Assembly: GCA_001730015.1 (NCBI GenBank)
Contig: MDLA01000121.1
Location: 1-62,946, forward strand
Direction: 5' to 3'
Source of the DNA: Chromatiales bacterium (ex Bugula neritina AB1)
Lineage (GTDB): Bacteria; Pseudomonadota; Gammaproteobacteria; Granulosicoccales; Granulosicoccaceae
Length of the DNA stretch: 62,946 bases
In this document: positions 36,955 to 45,940 of the stretch, piece after piece
Position numbering within the stretch: position 1 is the first letter of the stretch
How the letters are laid out: the number at the start of each line of letters is the position of its first letter
Translations under genes and position numbers: made by a program
The notes under the pieces: generated by a model
Database searches by the model: none
Told to the model about the DNA's origin: nothing
The model's input: only the letters and a program-made list of their open reading frames with translations

Positions 36955-38055
36955 ATGGTAACGCGAAGAAAGTTTCTGAAGATTCTTGGTGGTGGTGTAA
37001 TCCTGGCGGCAACAGGGATTACCGGGTTTGTTACCACCCGCACGCCGGAAAAAGCGCTTGCGCCGTGGCAACCTGGTGAATATACAGACCCGCGCAAGGC
37101 GGCTCTTTCCTACGCAGTGCTCGCCCCCAATCCGCATAACCGACAGCCCTGGCTTATTGAGTTAATCGAGGACGATAAGGTTCGGATTCATCGCGACCCG
37201 GATCGCGATTTACCCGAAACAGATCCGTTTCATCGGCAATTGTTTATCGGCCTCGGAGCGTTTATAGAAACCATGGTGCTCGCCGCCGGTGCACAGGGCT
37301 CTTCGGTTGATCTGTCACTTTTACCCGGTGGAGATGACGGTCCGGTGGCTGAGGCAACGTTCTCTGCCGGTGGCCGGTCTGATCCGCTGGCGCTACAAAT
37401 TCTCAAAAGACATTCCAATAAGCAGCCTTACACTGCACAGAAATTGTCACAGGCGCAGATTGCTGTCCTTGGTGAGTTCGCAACACTATATGTGGCCGAA
37501 GATGAAGTCGCCCGGATCCGCGAGATGACCATACGCGCGTTTGAAATAGAAATGATGACGCCGCGTACGCTTAAGGAGTCTGTAGATCTTATGCGTATTG
37601 GTAAGGCGGAAATAAACCGGAATCCAGATGGTATTGAACTTAGAGATCCGCTGCTGGAAGCGTTCAGGCTTACGGGCCTGCTCACTGAAGAGTTGCTTCT
37701 CGATACCAGTCACTCAGCTAATAAGGCGCAGCTGAAGGGGTACTACCACATGCTTGAGGCAACACCGCACTATGCCGTGCTGACATCGGCGACCAACACC
37801 CGCTCTGATCAACTCCACACCGGGCGGCGGCTTATGCGCTTATATTTAAAAACGACTGAAATGGGGATTGGATTACACCCGGTATCTCAGGCATTGCAGG
37901 AATATGCTGAAATGGAGAAAGAATATACACTGGCGCATCGACTACTTGCGCCGCAGGGGCATACTGTGCAAATGTTAGTGCGTCTGGGGTTTGGATCTAA
38001 TCCGATTGCCACCCCGCGCTGGCCTCTTGAAACCCGGATAATGAATGACGTCTGA
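36955..38055 (+). CDS. Tat-exported nitroreductase-like (Acg family) FMN oxidoreductase
   Basis: Product of 366 residues. It opens with a twin-arginine signal (RRKFLKILGGG followed by VILAATGITGFV), so export of a folded, cofactor-loaded protein to the periplasm is expected. The body has the nitroreductase-fold pattern of Acg-like proteins: YAVLAPNPHNRQPWLIEL, RQLFIGLGAFIETMVLAA, RHSNKQPYT and the C-terminal MGIGLHPVSQALQEY with VQMLVRLGFG. These bind FMN, but activity in Acg-like members is often unclear. Its last 11 bases overlap the MarR gene start, forming a two-gene operon behind a palindromic operator. Confidence 0.87.
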   Translation: MVTRRKFLKILGGGVILAATGITGFVTTRTPEKALAPWQPGEYTDPRKAALSYAVLAPNPHNRQPWLIELIEDDKVRIHRDPDRDLPETDPFHRQLFIGLGAFIETMVLAAGAQGSSVDLSLLPGGDDGPVAEATFSAGGRSDPLALQILKRHSNKQPYTAQKLSQAQIAVLGEFATLYVAEDEVARIREMTIRAFEIEMMTPRTLKESVDLMRIGKAEINRNPDGIELRDPLLEAFRLTGLLTEELLLDTSHSANKAQLKGYYHMLEATPHYAVLTSATNTRSDQLHTGRRLMRLYLKTTEMGIGLHPVSQALQEYAEMEKEYTLAHRLLAPQGHTVQMLVRLGFGSNPIATPRWPLETRIMNDV

Positions 38056-38494
38056 AGACGAGCAAACCTCTATCTCCCGCTTTTTTACCGAGGTCGGGAT
38101 CATCCAGCAGTTGATCTCGACCCGGCTCGAAGCACAGCTTCCCGGGCGCATGAGCGCTACCCAGTTCGGCATACTCGGCCACCTTTGCCGGAGACCGGAC
38201 GGAGAAACGCCGCTGCAGTTATCGAATGCGTTTCAAGTCCCGAAAACCTCAATGACCCACATGCTCAGCGTATTGCAGAAGCTCGAGTTTGTATCAATAG
38301 AACCTCACCCTGACGATGGTCGATCCAAAGTCGCTCAGGCTACAGAGAAGGGACAGGCGTTTCTAATGGAGTGTCTGGGTCACATGCGCCGGGAACTAGC
38401 GCCGGTAGTGTCATCGCTGTCAGTGAAGCCTTTTGCCGAAGCCTTGCCTCATCTTCAGGTTATCCGCGAAGCGCTGGATCAGGAACGGGATTAA
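38045..38494 (+). CDS. MarR-family transcriptional regulator
   Basis: Product of 149 residues with the MarR winged-helix core: LPGRMSATQFGILGHL, recognition helix region FQVPKTSMTHMLSVLQKLEFV, and wing EPHPDDGRSKVAQATEKGQ. Overlaps the preceding oxidoreductase by 11 bases in another frame. It probably represses the operon through the palindrome at 36901-36942, responding to a small aromatic or oxidant ligand, as MarR proteins commonly do. Ligand unknown. Confidence 0.88.
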   Translation: MTSEDEQTSISRFFTEVGIIQQLISTRLEAQLPGRMSATQFGILGHLCRRPDGETPLQLSNAFQVPKTSMTHMLSVLQKLEFVSIEPHPDDGRSKVAQATEKGQAFLMECLGHMRRELAPVVSSLSVKPFAEALPHLQVIREALDQERD

Positions 38495-38673
38495 CCCGAT
38501 TGTTTCTATTGCAGGATCAAAGCTGTTACTGACGGCTTGTTTAGCTGCTGTGCGTTATCCAATCAGTGAAATTGAGCGCTGCAGTTGCTACCCTGAATCC
38601 ATTCAACTGAGGCCAGCCTCTGCCTCTATATTAATCAATGATGCTGTCTGCAGACTGGCATACGAGTAAAATC

Positions 38674-39618
38674 ATGAATAAACCACCTGTCTGGCTGGCT
38701 TACACAGCCGCTTTTTTTGGCGTTTGCAGCCATGCATCGAGTGAGTTTTTTTCCAAGCTATCAGGATTGCCGGGCGTGGAAACTTCGGTCTGGCGCTTCA
38801 TGATCGGTGGGTTTGCGTTGCTGTGCGTCGCTTTGATATCGCGTGAGAGCAGGCAATTGATCACGCCACTGCGGCAGGATTTTCTGCCCATTATCAGCCT
38901 GTCGCTGCTTGGTATGGCGCTGGCGCAATTTATTTTCCACTGGTCTCTCGATTTCGCATCGGCCGTGCAAGTGGCCACGATGGTTACCATTATGCCCATC
39001 GTCGTGGTTTTCGTTGCCCGCGTCGTTGAAGGCACGCAGGTAACCCCCGCAAAACTGGTCAGCGGCATCGGTGCGTTCCTCGGTTGCATGCTGCTACTGA
39101 CTGATGGTTACATCGCGCAACTTGGCGGTGATGGCGCTACGTTCACAGGTGTGCTCATGGCGTTCGGGTGCGCTGTAATCGGTGCGGTATATCTGGTCCT
39201 GGTGAAACCCTACATGCAAAAATACGGCGCAATCCGAATGACGACCTACACCTTTGTGCTCGGGTTTATTGCACTGTGGATTCTGGTTGGAGTTATGTGG
39301 GGCAGGTGGGTAAATCCGTTATCGCTCACTGATCGACCGCCGGTAGAAATGGCTTCTATTCTGGCGCTCGGCGTATGGAACACATGCATTGGATTTTTAC
39401 TTTGGTTCTGGGGTTTATCTAACGTGCCGGATATCGGCCGAGGTAATTATCTGTTTTTCCTCAAGCCGGTTATAGCACTGGTGCTGGCCTATTTTCTCCT
39501 CGCAGAATCAATAACCGTAACCCAACTGGCGGCTATTGTGGCAATCACAGGTTTTGTTGCAGCGGAAATCTTTTACGATCGGATCGTTTTATTCTTTCGA
39601 CGTGAATCAGTGCTGTAG
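38674..39618 (+). CDS. EamA/DMT-family transporter
   Basis: Product of 314 residues with about ten hydrophobic helices and the internally duplicated EamA layout (first half VWRFMIGGFALLCVAL, ALAQFIFHWSLDFASAVQVA; second half FGCAVIGAVYLVLVKPYMQK, VLAYFLLAESITVTQLA). The ATG at 38674 begins right before the first helix; an ATG 36 bases upstream would add residues unlike the family start. Probably an inner-membrane metabolite exporter. The preceding 179-bp gap holds no feature I recognise. Confidence 0.87.
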   Translation: MNKPPVWLAYTAAFFGVCSHASSEFFSKLSGLPGVETSVWRFMIGGFALLCVALISRESRQLITPLRQDFLPIISLSLLGMALAQFIFHWSLDFASAVQVATMVTIMPIVVVFVARVVEGTQVTPAKLVSGIGAFLGCMLLLTDGYIAQLGGDGATFTGVLMAFGCAVIGAVYLVLVKPYMQKYGAIRMTTYTFVLGFIALWILVGVMWGRWVNPLSLTDRPPVEMASILALGVWNTCIGFLLWFWGLSNVPDIGRGNYLFFLKPVIALVLAYFLLAESITVTQLAAIVAITGFVAAEIFYDRIVLFFRRESVL

Positions 39619-39820
39619 CTGAACAATAAACTTTATGGCATGAGGATACATTTTGGTCGCAAGCAGTGTTGAGCGAGAAATGCTGCTGAAAATGTATACA
39701 ATCTAAGAACCCGAATCCTCTCGTCTGTCATTCAACACCAAAGCTATAGATCCGCTAAATTCCGGCTTCCATCCCTGGCACGTTTCATAGACCCAAGACG
39801 CGTAGATTTGTTCGTTTACG

Positions 39821-40004
39821 CTGGTGTTGGATAAAATTTCGAAATCAGAAGCTTATAGAGCGGTATAAAAGGCGCTGCACGGAGTTTTTATTGCATTGAG
39901 CCTGATCATTTTAAGTGATATTCAGGAAAAATGGGTACATTGCCTTAGGTGCTGCTATAGAAGCAGCGCAGCGGTTCCGGGTCGGAGTTTTATGCAACAC
40001 CAGG
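39821..40004. mobile_element. Miniature inverted-repeat element, family A, copy 2 (~184 bp)
   Basis: Begins CTGGTGTTGGATAAAATTTCG and ends TTTTATGCAACACCAG. Same internal blocks as copy 1 (28870-29056): AGCTTATAGAGCGG, GCACGGAGTTTTTATTG and TGCTGCTATAGAAGCAGCGCAGCGG. It sits in the 616-bp gap before the peptide-binding protein gene; the rest of that gap (39619-39820, 40005-40234) shows no other feature. Confidence 0.8.
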
Positions 40005-40234
40005 ATTTAGTGACCAAGTAACCGCACCTGGATTAAAAGTCACGCACAAGTTTGTCCCTATGAATTCAGTATAAACTGTCAGTAAAGAAGATAATCTTTG
40101 TGCGCGGAATGCGATTTTTTCCACCGAGGAAAAATATTGCTGCCTTGACAGTCAATGGCCCCCTTGATATATGTGGTAACAGCGGAATTCAACTGCTGTC
40201 GCCCGACAGCAGGCTCATGTCTCGGAGGATGACA

Positions 40235-41827
40235 ATGATATTGAAGCATACCCTGGTCCCGGCGTTGCTCGCAGGGACTCTGTTGATGGCTGGCGCGAAC
40301 ACCGCATTGGCTGAAGAGCCGGTAACCGGAGGAACGGTCGTCTACCTTTCCAGCAAAATTCCCAGTCTTAATCCATTGCACTCAGCTTACGAGGTCGGCC
40401 TTGTCACTTCGCAGATATTCGCCAGCCTGACCCGCATGGATGAAAATAACGAGGTAGCGCCGTATATAGCCGAATCGTGGGATATTTCCGCAGACGGGAA
40501 AACCTACACGTTTAAAATTGCAGAAGATGCCAAATTCCACGACGGCAAGCCGGTTACCTCTGAAGATCTGGCTTTCTCCTTCGATATTGTTAAAAAACAT
40601 CATCGTTTTGGCCCGCAGATGTTCGGCCCTATAGAAAGTTACGAACATCCTGATCCCAAAACTCTGGTGATGCATTTGTCTGAACCGCACGGGCCATTGT
40701 TACTTGCAGCAACCACCCCGCGTCAGCTACCGGTTATGCCAAAACACGTATACGGTGACGCTGAAGATTTCATGAAGCAGCCAGCCCACAAGGAACCTGT
40801 TGGTTCTGGTCCGTTTGTGATCGGTGATCGAAAAACAGATGAATACGTGAGCATTGATCGCAATGAAAACCATTTTGTAGAAGGTCTGCCGTATCTTGAC
40901 AAGATCATTTATCAGAACGTACAAGATAAAACCGCAAAGCGCATCGGTTTGCGGCAAAACCAGTTTCAGCTGGCGCGAACAGATTCGGTGATGCGATTCA
41001 GTGATATCAAGGCATTCTCAAAAATAAAACACCTTGAATTAACTGAATACCGTGGTATTGCCGGTGGCGCGATTGTACTGGAATTTAATAATCGCAAAGA
41101 GCCACTGAACAACAAGCAGGTAAGGCAGGCAATAGCCTACGCCATTGACCGCAATCATATATCCAATATTCTGCACGGTGGCTATACCAAACCTTCCCGC
41201 TCTCCGTTGCCGGCAACCAATGTATTTTTCAATGATCAGCTGCAAGGTTACCCGCTGGATCTGGATAAAGCGAATGCCATGCTGGATGAGGCAGGGTATC
41301 CGAAGAAGGACGACGGTATGCGCTTTGAATTAAATCTCATCCATATTGCGCAACCATTTATGCCGGATTTCCAGTCTCTGCCTTCAGAGTTCGTCGCCGC
41401 TGCACTCAAAAAAGTGGGTATCAAAGTTAAGTTGGAGCCGCTGCAGGGTTTTGCTGGCTGGGCTGAGCGCAGTGCTGCATGGGATTTCGATATGTCAATC
41501 AACTGGCCGGGTGATAAAACCGACCCGGCCATCGGAGTTAGTCGCTTATACGTTTGCGACAACATAAAAAACCAGGCCTATACCAATACCTCGGGTTATT
41601 GCAATGAAAAAGTCGATGAGATTTTCGCCGCTGCAGCACTGGAAGCCGACTTTGGTAAACGTGAGGCACTCTATGCCGAGGTACAGGATCTGCTGCTTGA
41701 TGAAATGCCCATGCTCTGGTTGTTTGATACACCTAGTTTGTTCTTCAACCATAAAGATCTATTTTTCCCGTCTTACGGAACAGCCGAAAACTGGGATGTA
41801 ATGTATTGGAAAAAAGAACAGCAATAG
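40235..41827 (+). CDS. Peptide ABC transporter periplasmic binding protein (SBP family 5)
   Basis: Product of 530 residues. The ATG at 40235 has CGGAGG 6 bases upstream and begins a cleavable signal peptide (LVPALLAGTLLMAGANTALA). The mature protein matches the DppA/OppA family: GGTVVYLSSKIPSLNPLHS, YIAESWDISADGKTYTFKI, FHDGKPVTSEDLAFSF and RQAIAYAIDRNHISNILHGGY. It captures peptides in the periplasm for the permeases and ATPases that follow. A terminator-like hairpin at 41872-41913 separates it from them. The catabolic genes at the end of the cluster suggest a ligand containing D-residues. Confidence 0.9.
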   Translation: MILKHTLVPALLAGTLLMAGANTALAEEPVTGGTVVYLSSKIPSLNPLHSAYEVGLVTSQIFASLTRMDENNEVAPYIAESWDISADGKTYTFKIAEDAKFHDGKPVTSEDLAFSFDIVKKHHRFGPQMFGPIESYEHPDPKTLVMHLSEPHGPLLLAATTPRQLPVMPKHVYGDAEDFMKQPAHKEPVGSGPFVIGDRKTDEYVSIDRNENHFVEGLPYLDKIIYQNVQDKTAKRIGLRQNQFQLARTDSVMRFSDIKAFSKIKHLELTEYRGIAGGAIVLEFNNRKEPLNNKQVRQAIAYAIDRNHISNILHGGYTKPSRSPLPATNVFFNDQLQGYPLDLDKANAMLDEAGYPKKDDGMRFELNLIHIAQPFMPDFQSLPSEFVAAALKKVGIKVKLEPLQGFAGWAERSAAWDFDMSINWPGDKTDPAIGVSRLYVCDNIKNQAYTNTSGYCNEKVDEIFAAAALEADFGKREALYAEVQDLLLDEMPMLWLFDTPSLFFNHKDLFFPSYGTAENWDVMYWKKEQQ

Positions 41828-41871
41828 TGAATCGCTTCCTGATATAGGAATCTTGAAACTGGGTCGAAAAT

Positions 41872-41913
41872 GTCGGGCCCGGAAATTACTCCGGGTTCGA
41901 CAACCCTCTTTTT
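41872..41913 (+). terminator. Terminator-like hairpin inside the peptide transporter operon
   Basis: GTCGGGCCCGGA pairs with TCCGGGTTCGAC (12 positions, two G-U pairs) around a 6-base loop, followed by CTCTTTTT. A partial terminator after the binding-protein gene commonly lets it be made in excess over the membrane components. Confidence 0.7.
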
Positions 41914-42004
41914 AAAAGCATCATTCTAAACTCATGCTCGCGCACTATCTGGTGATGCCGCGTGTGTTTTCTCCGTAGCGAATTTGCAGGGTCCTGTTCA
42001 ACGC

Positions 42005-42976
42005 ATGAAGCTGGCGATCATTCAACGAGTCATACTGGGTTTTGTGCTCGTTATTGCCGTAATTGTACTGAACTTTCTATTGCTGCAGGCAGCGCCCGGT
42101 GATGTTGTCGACGCCATGCTGGCGGAAGCCGGCGGTGGTGATCCCCAGCTTGCTGCTCGCTTGCGTGCATCTTATGGGCTTGATCAACCAATCTATATCC
42201 AGTTGTGGAAATATCTCGGGCGCGTGCTTTCAGGCGATTTAGGTCACTCGTTTTATTACGACGAAACGGTTACATCACTCATTCTCAGCCACCTGCCGAC
42301 AACGTTGCTGCTAACTGTTTCGGCTCTATTTGTAGCCGTTATTGTCGGTACATTGTTCGGCGTTTATGCCGCTATCAAGCCACGCGGTTTATTCAGCAAT
42401 TTCGTCACAATATTTTCGCTGCTCGGTTACGCGACACCGGTATTCTGGCTCGGCATGATCGTTCTTCTGGTGTTCGCCTTGTACCTGCCATGGTTTCCGG
42501 CGTACGGAATTCGCACTATTCCGGAGCCGGAGCACTGGTTTGATCGTGCACTGGATATCGCCAATCATCTGGTGCTTCCAACTTGTACGCTGGCGATTTT
42601 GTATCTGGCCAATTACAGTCGGATTTCGCGCGCCTCTATGCTCGATGTACTCGGCGCCGATTACATTCGCACGGCTCGCACTAAAGGGTTATCTGAATTT
42701 CAGGTGATATTCAAGCACGCCTTGAAGAATGCGGCATTGCCAGTAATTACATTGGCGGGCTTGCAGCTGGGTCAGGTATTTTCCGGGGCAGTACTGGTGG
42801 AGACAGTATTCAGTCTGCCTGGTGTCGGTCCACTTCTATATGAGTCTATCGTACGCCGTGATTACCCTGTGATTCTGGGCGTATTGTTTGGTGCTGCGGC
42901 AACAACAATTGTGGCAAACATTGTTACCGACCTGATTTATCAGCGCATGGACCCGAGGATTCAGTCAATCACATGA
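42005..42976 (+). CDS. Peptide ABC transporter permease (DppB-like)
   Basis: Product of 323 residues with an N-terminal helix and the OppB/DppB pattern: LLLQAAPGDVVDAMLAEAGG, LRASYGLDQPIYIQLWKYL, GDLGHSFYYDETV, and the ATPase-contact EAA loop YIRTARTKGLSEFQVIFKHALKNA. Six membrane helices. The ATG at 42005 is preferred over a TTG at 41984 that lacks a ribosome site. Forms the inner-membrane channel with the next permease. Confidence 0.9.
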   Translation: MKLAIIQRVILGFVLVIAVIVLNFLLLQAAPGDVVDAMLAEAGGGDPQLAARLRASYGLDQPIYIQLWKYLGRVLSGDLGHSFYYDETVTSLILSHLPTTLLLTVSALFVAVIVGTLFGVYAAIKPRGLFSNFVTIFSLLGYATPVFWLGMIVLLVFALYLPWFPAYGIRTIPEPEHWFDRALDIANHLVLPTCTLAILYLANYSRISRASMLDVLGADYIRTARTKGLSEFQVIFKHALKNAALPVITLAGLQLGQVFSGAVLVETVFSLPGVGPLLYESIVRRDYPVILGVLFGAAATTIVANIVTDLIYQRMDPRIQSIT

Positions 42977-42988
42977 CCGATCATTTAT

Positions 42989-43891
42989 ATGTCAGACAAT
43001 AGTTCGCTGTCACAGCCAGCCGGCTTTCAATTTGAAGAAGTGCCGGTTGCCGCGGAAAAAAAGTGGCGTGAAACCTTGCGGCTGTTCTGCCGCAATTATA
43101 CGGCTGTATTCGGTTTGATGGTGGTCATTTTATTTATACTGACTGGAATTTTCGGCCCCGTTTTACTGCCCGCCGACCCGTTTGAAATGGTAGCCCCTCC
43201 ATTGACCGCCCCCGGGGAGTATCGATTGCTTGGCTCGGACTATCTGGGGCGTGATGTATTGATCGGTATAGTACACGGCACCCGGCCAACACTAATCATT
43301 GCACTCACTGCAACATTGGTTACTGTGTTAATAGGAATTACTATCGGTGCGCTAGCCGGTTTCTATGGCGGTATGATTGACAACGTATTAATGCGTATTA
43401 CCGAGTTCTTTCAGGTGCTACCGCCGCTGGTATTTTCGATGGTCATAGTTGCAGTATTCTCAACTGACCTTATCGTTGTTGTTCTGGCAATTGCAGTAAC
43501 CACATGGACCACTGAGGCGCGTCTGACGCGGGCCGAATTTCTGAAGATTCGCGAACGCGAATATGTATTGTCTGCAAGGGCGATTGGTGCACGTAATCTG
43601 CGTATTATTACTCGCGTTATTCTGCCTAATGCGATGCCCCCGCTCGTTATAGCAATTACACTTCGAATTGGCATAACCATTATCTATGAAGCTGCATTGA
43701 GCTTTCTGGGCTTAACCGATCCCGACGTGATGACCTGGGGCAAAATGATCGGTCTTTCACGTGATTTCTTTTTCGATGCCTGGTGGACTGTGACCTTTCC
43801 GGGGCTGGCAATTCTACTGGTTGTATTGTGTATTGCCTTAATTGGCGATGGTCTGAACGATGCGTTCAACCCCAAGCTGAGAGGACGCTAA
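42989..43891 (+). CDS. Peptide ABC transporter permease (DppC-like)
   Basis: Product of 300 residues of the OppC/DppC type: an N-terminal helix (AVFGLMVVILFILTGIFG), the conserved HLLGSDxLGRD-like segment YRLLGSDYLGRDV, and the EAA loop YVLSARAIGARNLRIITRVILPN. C-terminal AALSFLGLTDPDVMTWGKMI is typical. Starts 12 bases after the DppB-like gene. Confidence 0.9.
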   Translation: MSDNSSLSQPAGFQFEEVPVAAEKKWRETLRLFCRNYTAVFGLMVVILFILTGIFGPVLLPADPFEMVAPPLTAPGEYRLLGSDYLGRDVLIGIVHGTRPTLIIALTATLVTVLIGITIGALAGFYGGMIDNVLMRITEFFQVLPPLVFSMVIVAVFSTDLIVVVLAIAVTTWTTEARLTRAEFLKIREREYVLSARAIGARNLRIITRVILPNAMPPLVIAITLRIGITIIYEAALSFLGLTDPDVMTWGKMIGLSRDFFFDAWWTVTFPGLAILLVVLCIALIGDGLNDAFNPKLRGR

Positions 43892-43916
43892 TGAATTCGT
43901 TCAGGCGACCGCGCGC

Positions 43917-44942
43917 ATGAGCAGTACAATGCCAGGCGATGATATCGTCCTCAGCGTTCAGGATCTCACAGTAGATTTTGATGTCAGGGGTAAATCGGTA
44001 AATATTCTATCCAGCGTTAACTTTGATGTTCGGAGCGGTGAAACACTCGGGATTATCGGGGAAAGCGGCTGCGGTAAAAGCATGACAGCACTGGCGCTAT
44101 TGCAAATGGTTCCATCGCCCCCCGGCCGCATCAGTGCAGGCAAGGTGCTACTGAATGGTGAAGATCTGCTGCACGTTTCGAAGAAACGGCTGAACACAAT
44201 ACGGGGCAAAGAGATATCAATGATATTTCAAGAGCCCATGACTTCGCTCAATCCGGTTTATTCGGTGGGTGATCAAATCATTGAAACAATTCGTCGCCAT
44301 CAACCGCTGAATAAATCCGACGCGCGGGATCGAGCTATAGAGCTGCTTCAGACCGTGCAGATTCCTGCCGCTGAAAGACGGATTGACGAATACCCTCACC
44401 AATTGTCGGGTGGCATGCGCCAGCGTGTAATGATCGCGATGGCTTTAGCCTGTGACCCTAAGGTATTGATAGCCGATGAACCCACCACCGCACTTGATGT
44501 TACGGTGCAGGCGCAAATATTTGATCTGTTAAAAGAGATTCAGGCAAAAAGTGGTACCAGCATTATATTGATCACACATGATTTCGGCGCTATTGCTGAA
44601 ATGGCTGACCGCGTGCTGGTGATGTACGCTGGCCATAAAATAGAGGAGGGCACTCTCAACGAAATTCGCAACAACGCGGCTCATCCTTATACGCAGGGTT
44701 TACTGCGCTCGATGCCGGAACTAAAAGCCGATCAATCAGGTTTTCGTCAGCCGTTACCGGAAATTCCGGGTTCCGTTCCAGACCTGCTGAATCGACAACC
44801 GGGCTGCCCGTTCGGGCCGAGGTGCGCGCATGCGATGCCGCAATGCCACAAAATGCCGCCATACCACACGCTTGCCCAAGATCGCATAGTCAAGTGCTGG
44901 ATGGCTACCGGGAGTGATGGCGCCGGAGGTAGTTCAACATGA
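43917..44942 (+). CDS. Peptide ABC transporter ATP-binding protein (DppD-like)
   Basis: Product of 341 residues with Walker A GESGCGKS, signature LSGGMRQR, Walker [13 protein letters not shown] and H-loop ITHDF. The C-terminal oligopeptide extension has a Cys-rich segment ([18 protein letters not shown]) of the type that can bind an iron-sulfur cluster in DppD/OppD proteins. Overlaps the next ATPase gene by 4 bases (ATGA). Confidence 0.92.
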   Translation: MSSTMPGDDIVLSVQDLTVDFDVRGKSVNILSSVNFDVRSGETLGIIGESGCGKSMTALALLQMVPSPPGRISAGKVLLNGEDLLHVSKKRLNTIRGKEISMIFQEPMTSLNPVYSVGDQIIETIRRHQPLNKSDARDRAIELLQTVQIPAAERRIDEYPHQLSGGMRQRVMIAMALACDPKVLIADEPTTALDVTVQAQIFDLLKEIQAKSGTSIILITHDFGAIAEMADRVLVMYAGHKIEEGTLNEIRNNAAHPYTQGLLRSMPELKADQSGFRQPLPEIPGSVPDLLNRQPGCPFGPRCAHAMPQCHKMPPYHTLAQDRIVKCWMATGSDGAGGSST

Positions 44943-45925
44943 GTGAATCACCAGACAATATTCTACTCGATGTAGATAACCTCAAGGTTCAGTTCAAGCT
45001 TAAGCGCCCGGCCATGTTTATGCCGCAACCGGTGGTTCACGCGGTAGACGGGGTCAGCTTTCGCATCCGGCGTGGCAGCACGCTCGGGCTGGTGGGTGAG
45101 AGTGGATGCGGGAAATCCACCTCTGGCCTCGCGCTGCTCGGTCTTGTTAAGTCCCATCAGGGTCAGATAAATTTTGATGGCACCGACCTCACAACCATTA
45201 GTACTGAAGATATGTTCCCGATGCGAAAACGCATGCAGATTATTTTTCAGGATCCCTACTCGTCGCTCAATCCACGGCAGACTGCCGGTGAGATTGTTAT
45301 GGAGCCACTGCTTATTCACGATATCGGCACGGCTGATGAGCAAGTGGCGCGAGTATCTGAACTGTTCTCGCTGGTCGGACTGCGGCAGAACCAGACCGAG
45401 CTCTATCCGCACCAGTTTTCCGGTGGTCAGCGGCAACGCATCTGCATTGCGCGGGCGCTGGCGTTGAACCCTGAATTTATCGTTTGTGATGAGCCGGTGT
45501 CTGCACTGGATGTTGCCATTCAGGCACAGATTCTAAATTTACTGTGCCGCCTGCAGGATGAGCTGGGTCTAACCTATCTATTTATATCGCACGATCTGGC
45601 AGTGGTTCAACATGTGTGTGATGAAGTTGCCGTGATGTACCTGGGTACTATTGTCGAGCAGGCCACACGCGAGCAGTTGTTCAGTCAGCCACGACATCCC
45701 TATACCCGCGCCTTGTTGTCTGCTGTGTTAAAAGGCGACTCTACCGGTTCCGGCGGGCGCATCCGTTTAAAAGGCGATATCCCTAATCCGATTAATAAGC
45801 CCGGCGGCTGTCGATTTCACACGCGCTGCCGGCACGCCAAAGAAATTTGTCGCAGTGAAGAGCCTGTGCTTGCGCAAAAATCACCCGGTCATTGGGAGGC
45901 TTGTCATTTTCAAACAACACCTTGA
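44939..45925 (+). CDS. Peptide ABC transporter ATP-binding protein (DppF-like)
   Basis: Product of 328 residues with Walker A GESGCGKS, signature FSGGQRQR, Walker B IVCDEPVSALD and H-loop ISHDL. Ends in the oligopeptide extension with GGCRFHTRCRHAKEIC. Pairs with the DppD-like subunit to energise import. Confidence 0.92.
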   Translation: MSESPDNILLDVDNLKVQFKLKRPAMFMPQPVVHAVDGVSFRIRRGSTLGLVGESGCGKSTSGLALLGLVKSHQGQINFDGTDLTTISTEDMFPMRKRMQIIFQDPYSSLNPRQTAGEIVMEPLLIHDIGTADEQVARVSELFSLVGLRQNQTELYPHQFSGGQRQRICIARALALNPEFIVCDEPVSALDVAIQAQILNLLCRLQDELGLTYLFISHDLAVVQHVCDEVAVMYLGTIVEQATREQLFSQPRHPYTRALLSAVLKGDSTGSGGRIRLKGDIPNPINKPGGCRFHTRCRHAKEICRSEEPVLAQKSPGHWEACHFQTTP

Positions 45926-45940
45926 GCAACAGGAGGCGTC

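Noticed and set aside
43917..45925. The two ABC ATPases as the missing motor for the giant-protein export module
   Set aside because: They have oligopeptide C-terminal extensions, sit in a peptide-importer operon 20 kb away, and lack fused membrane domains of exporter ATPases.
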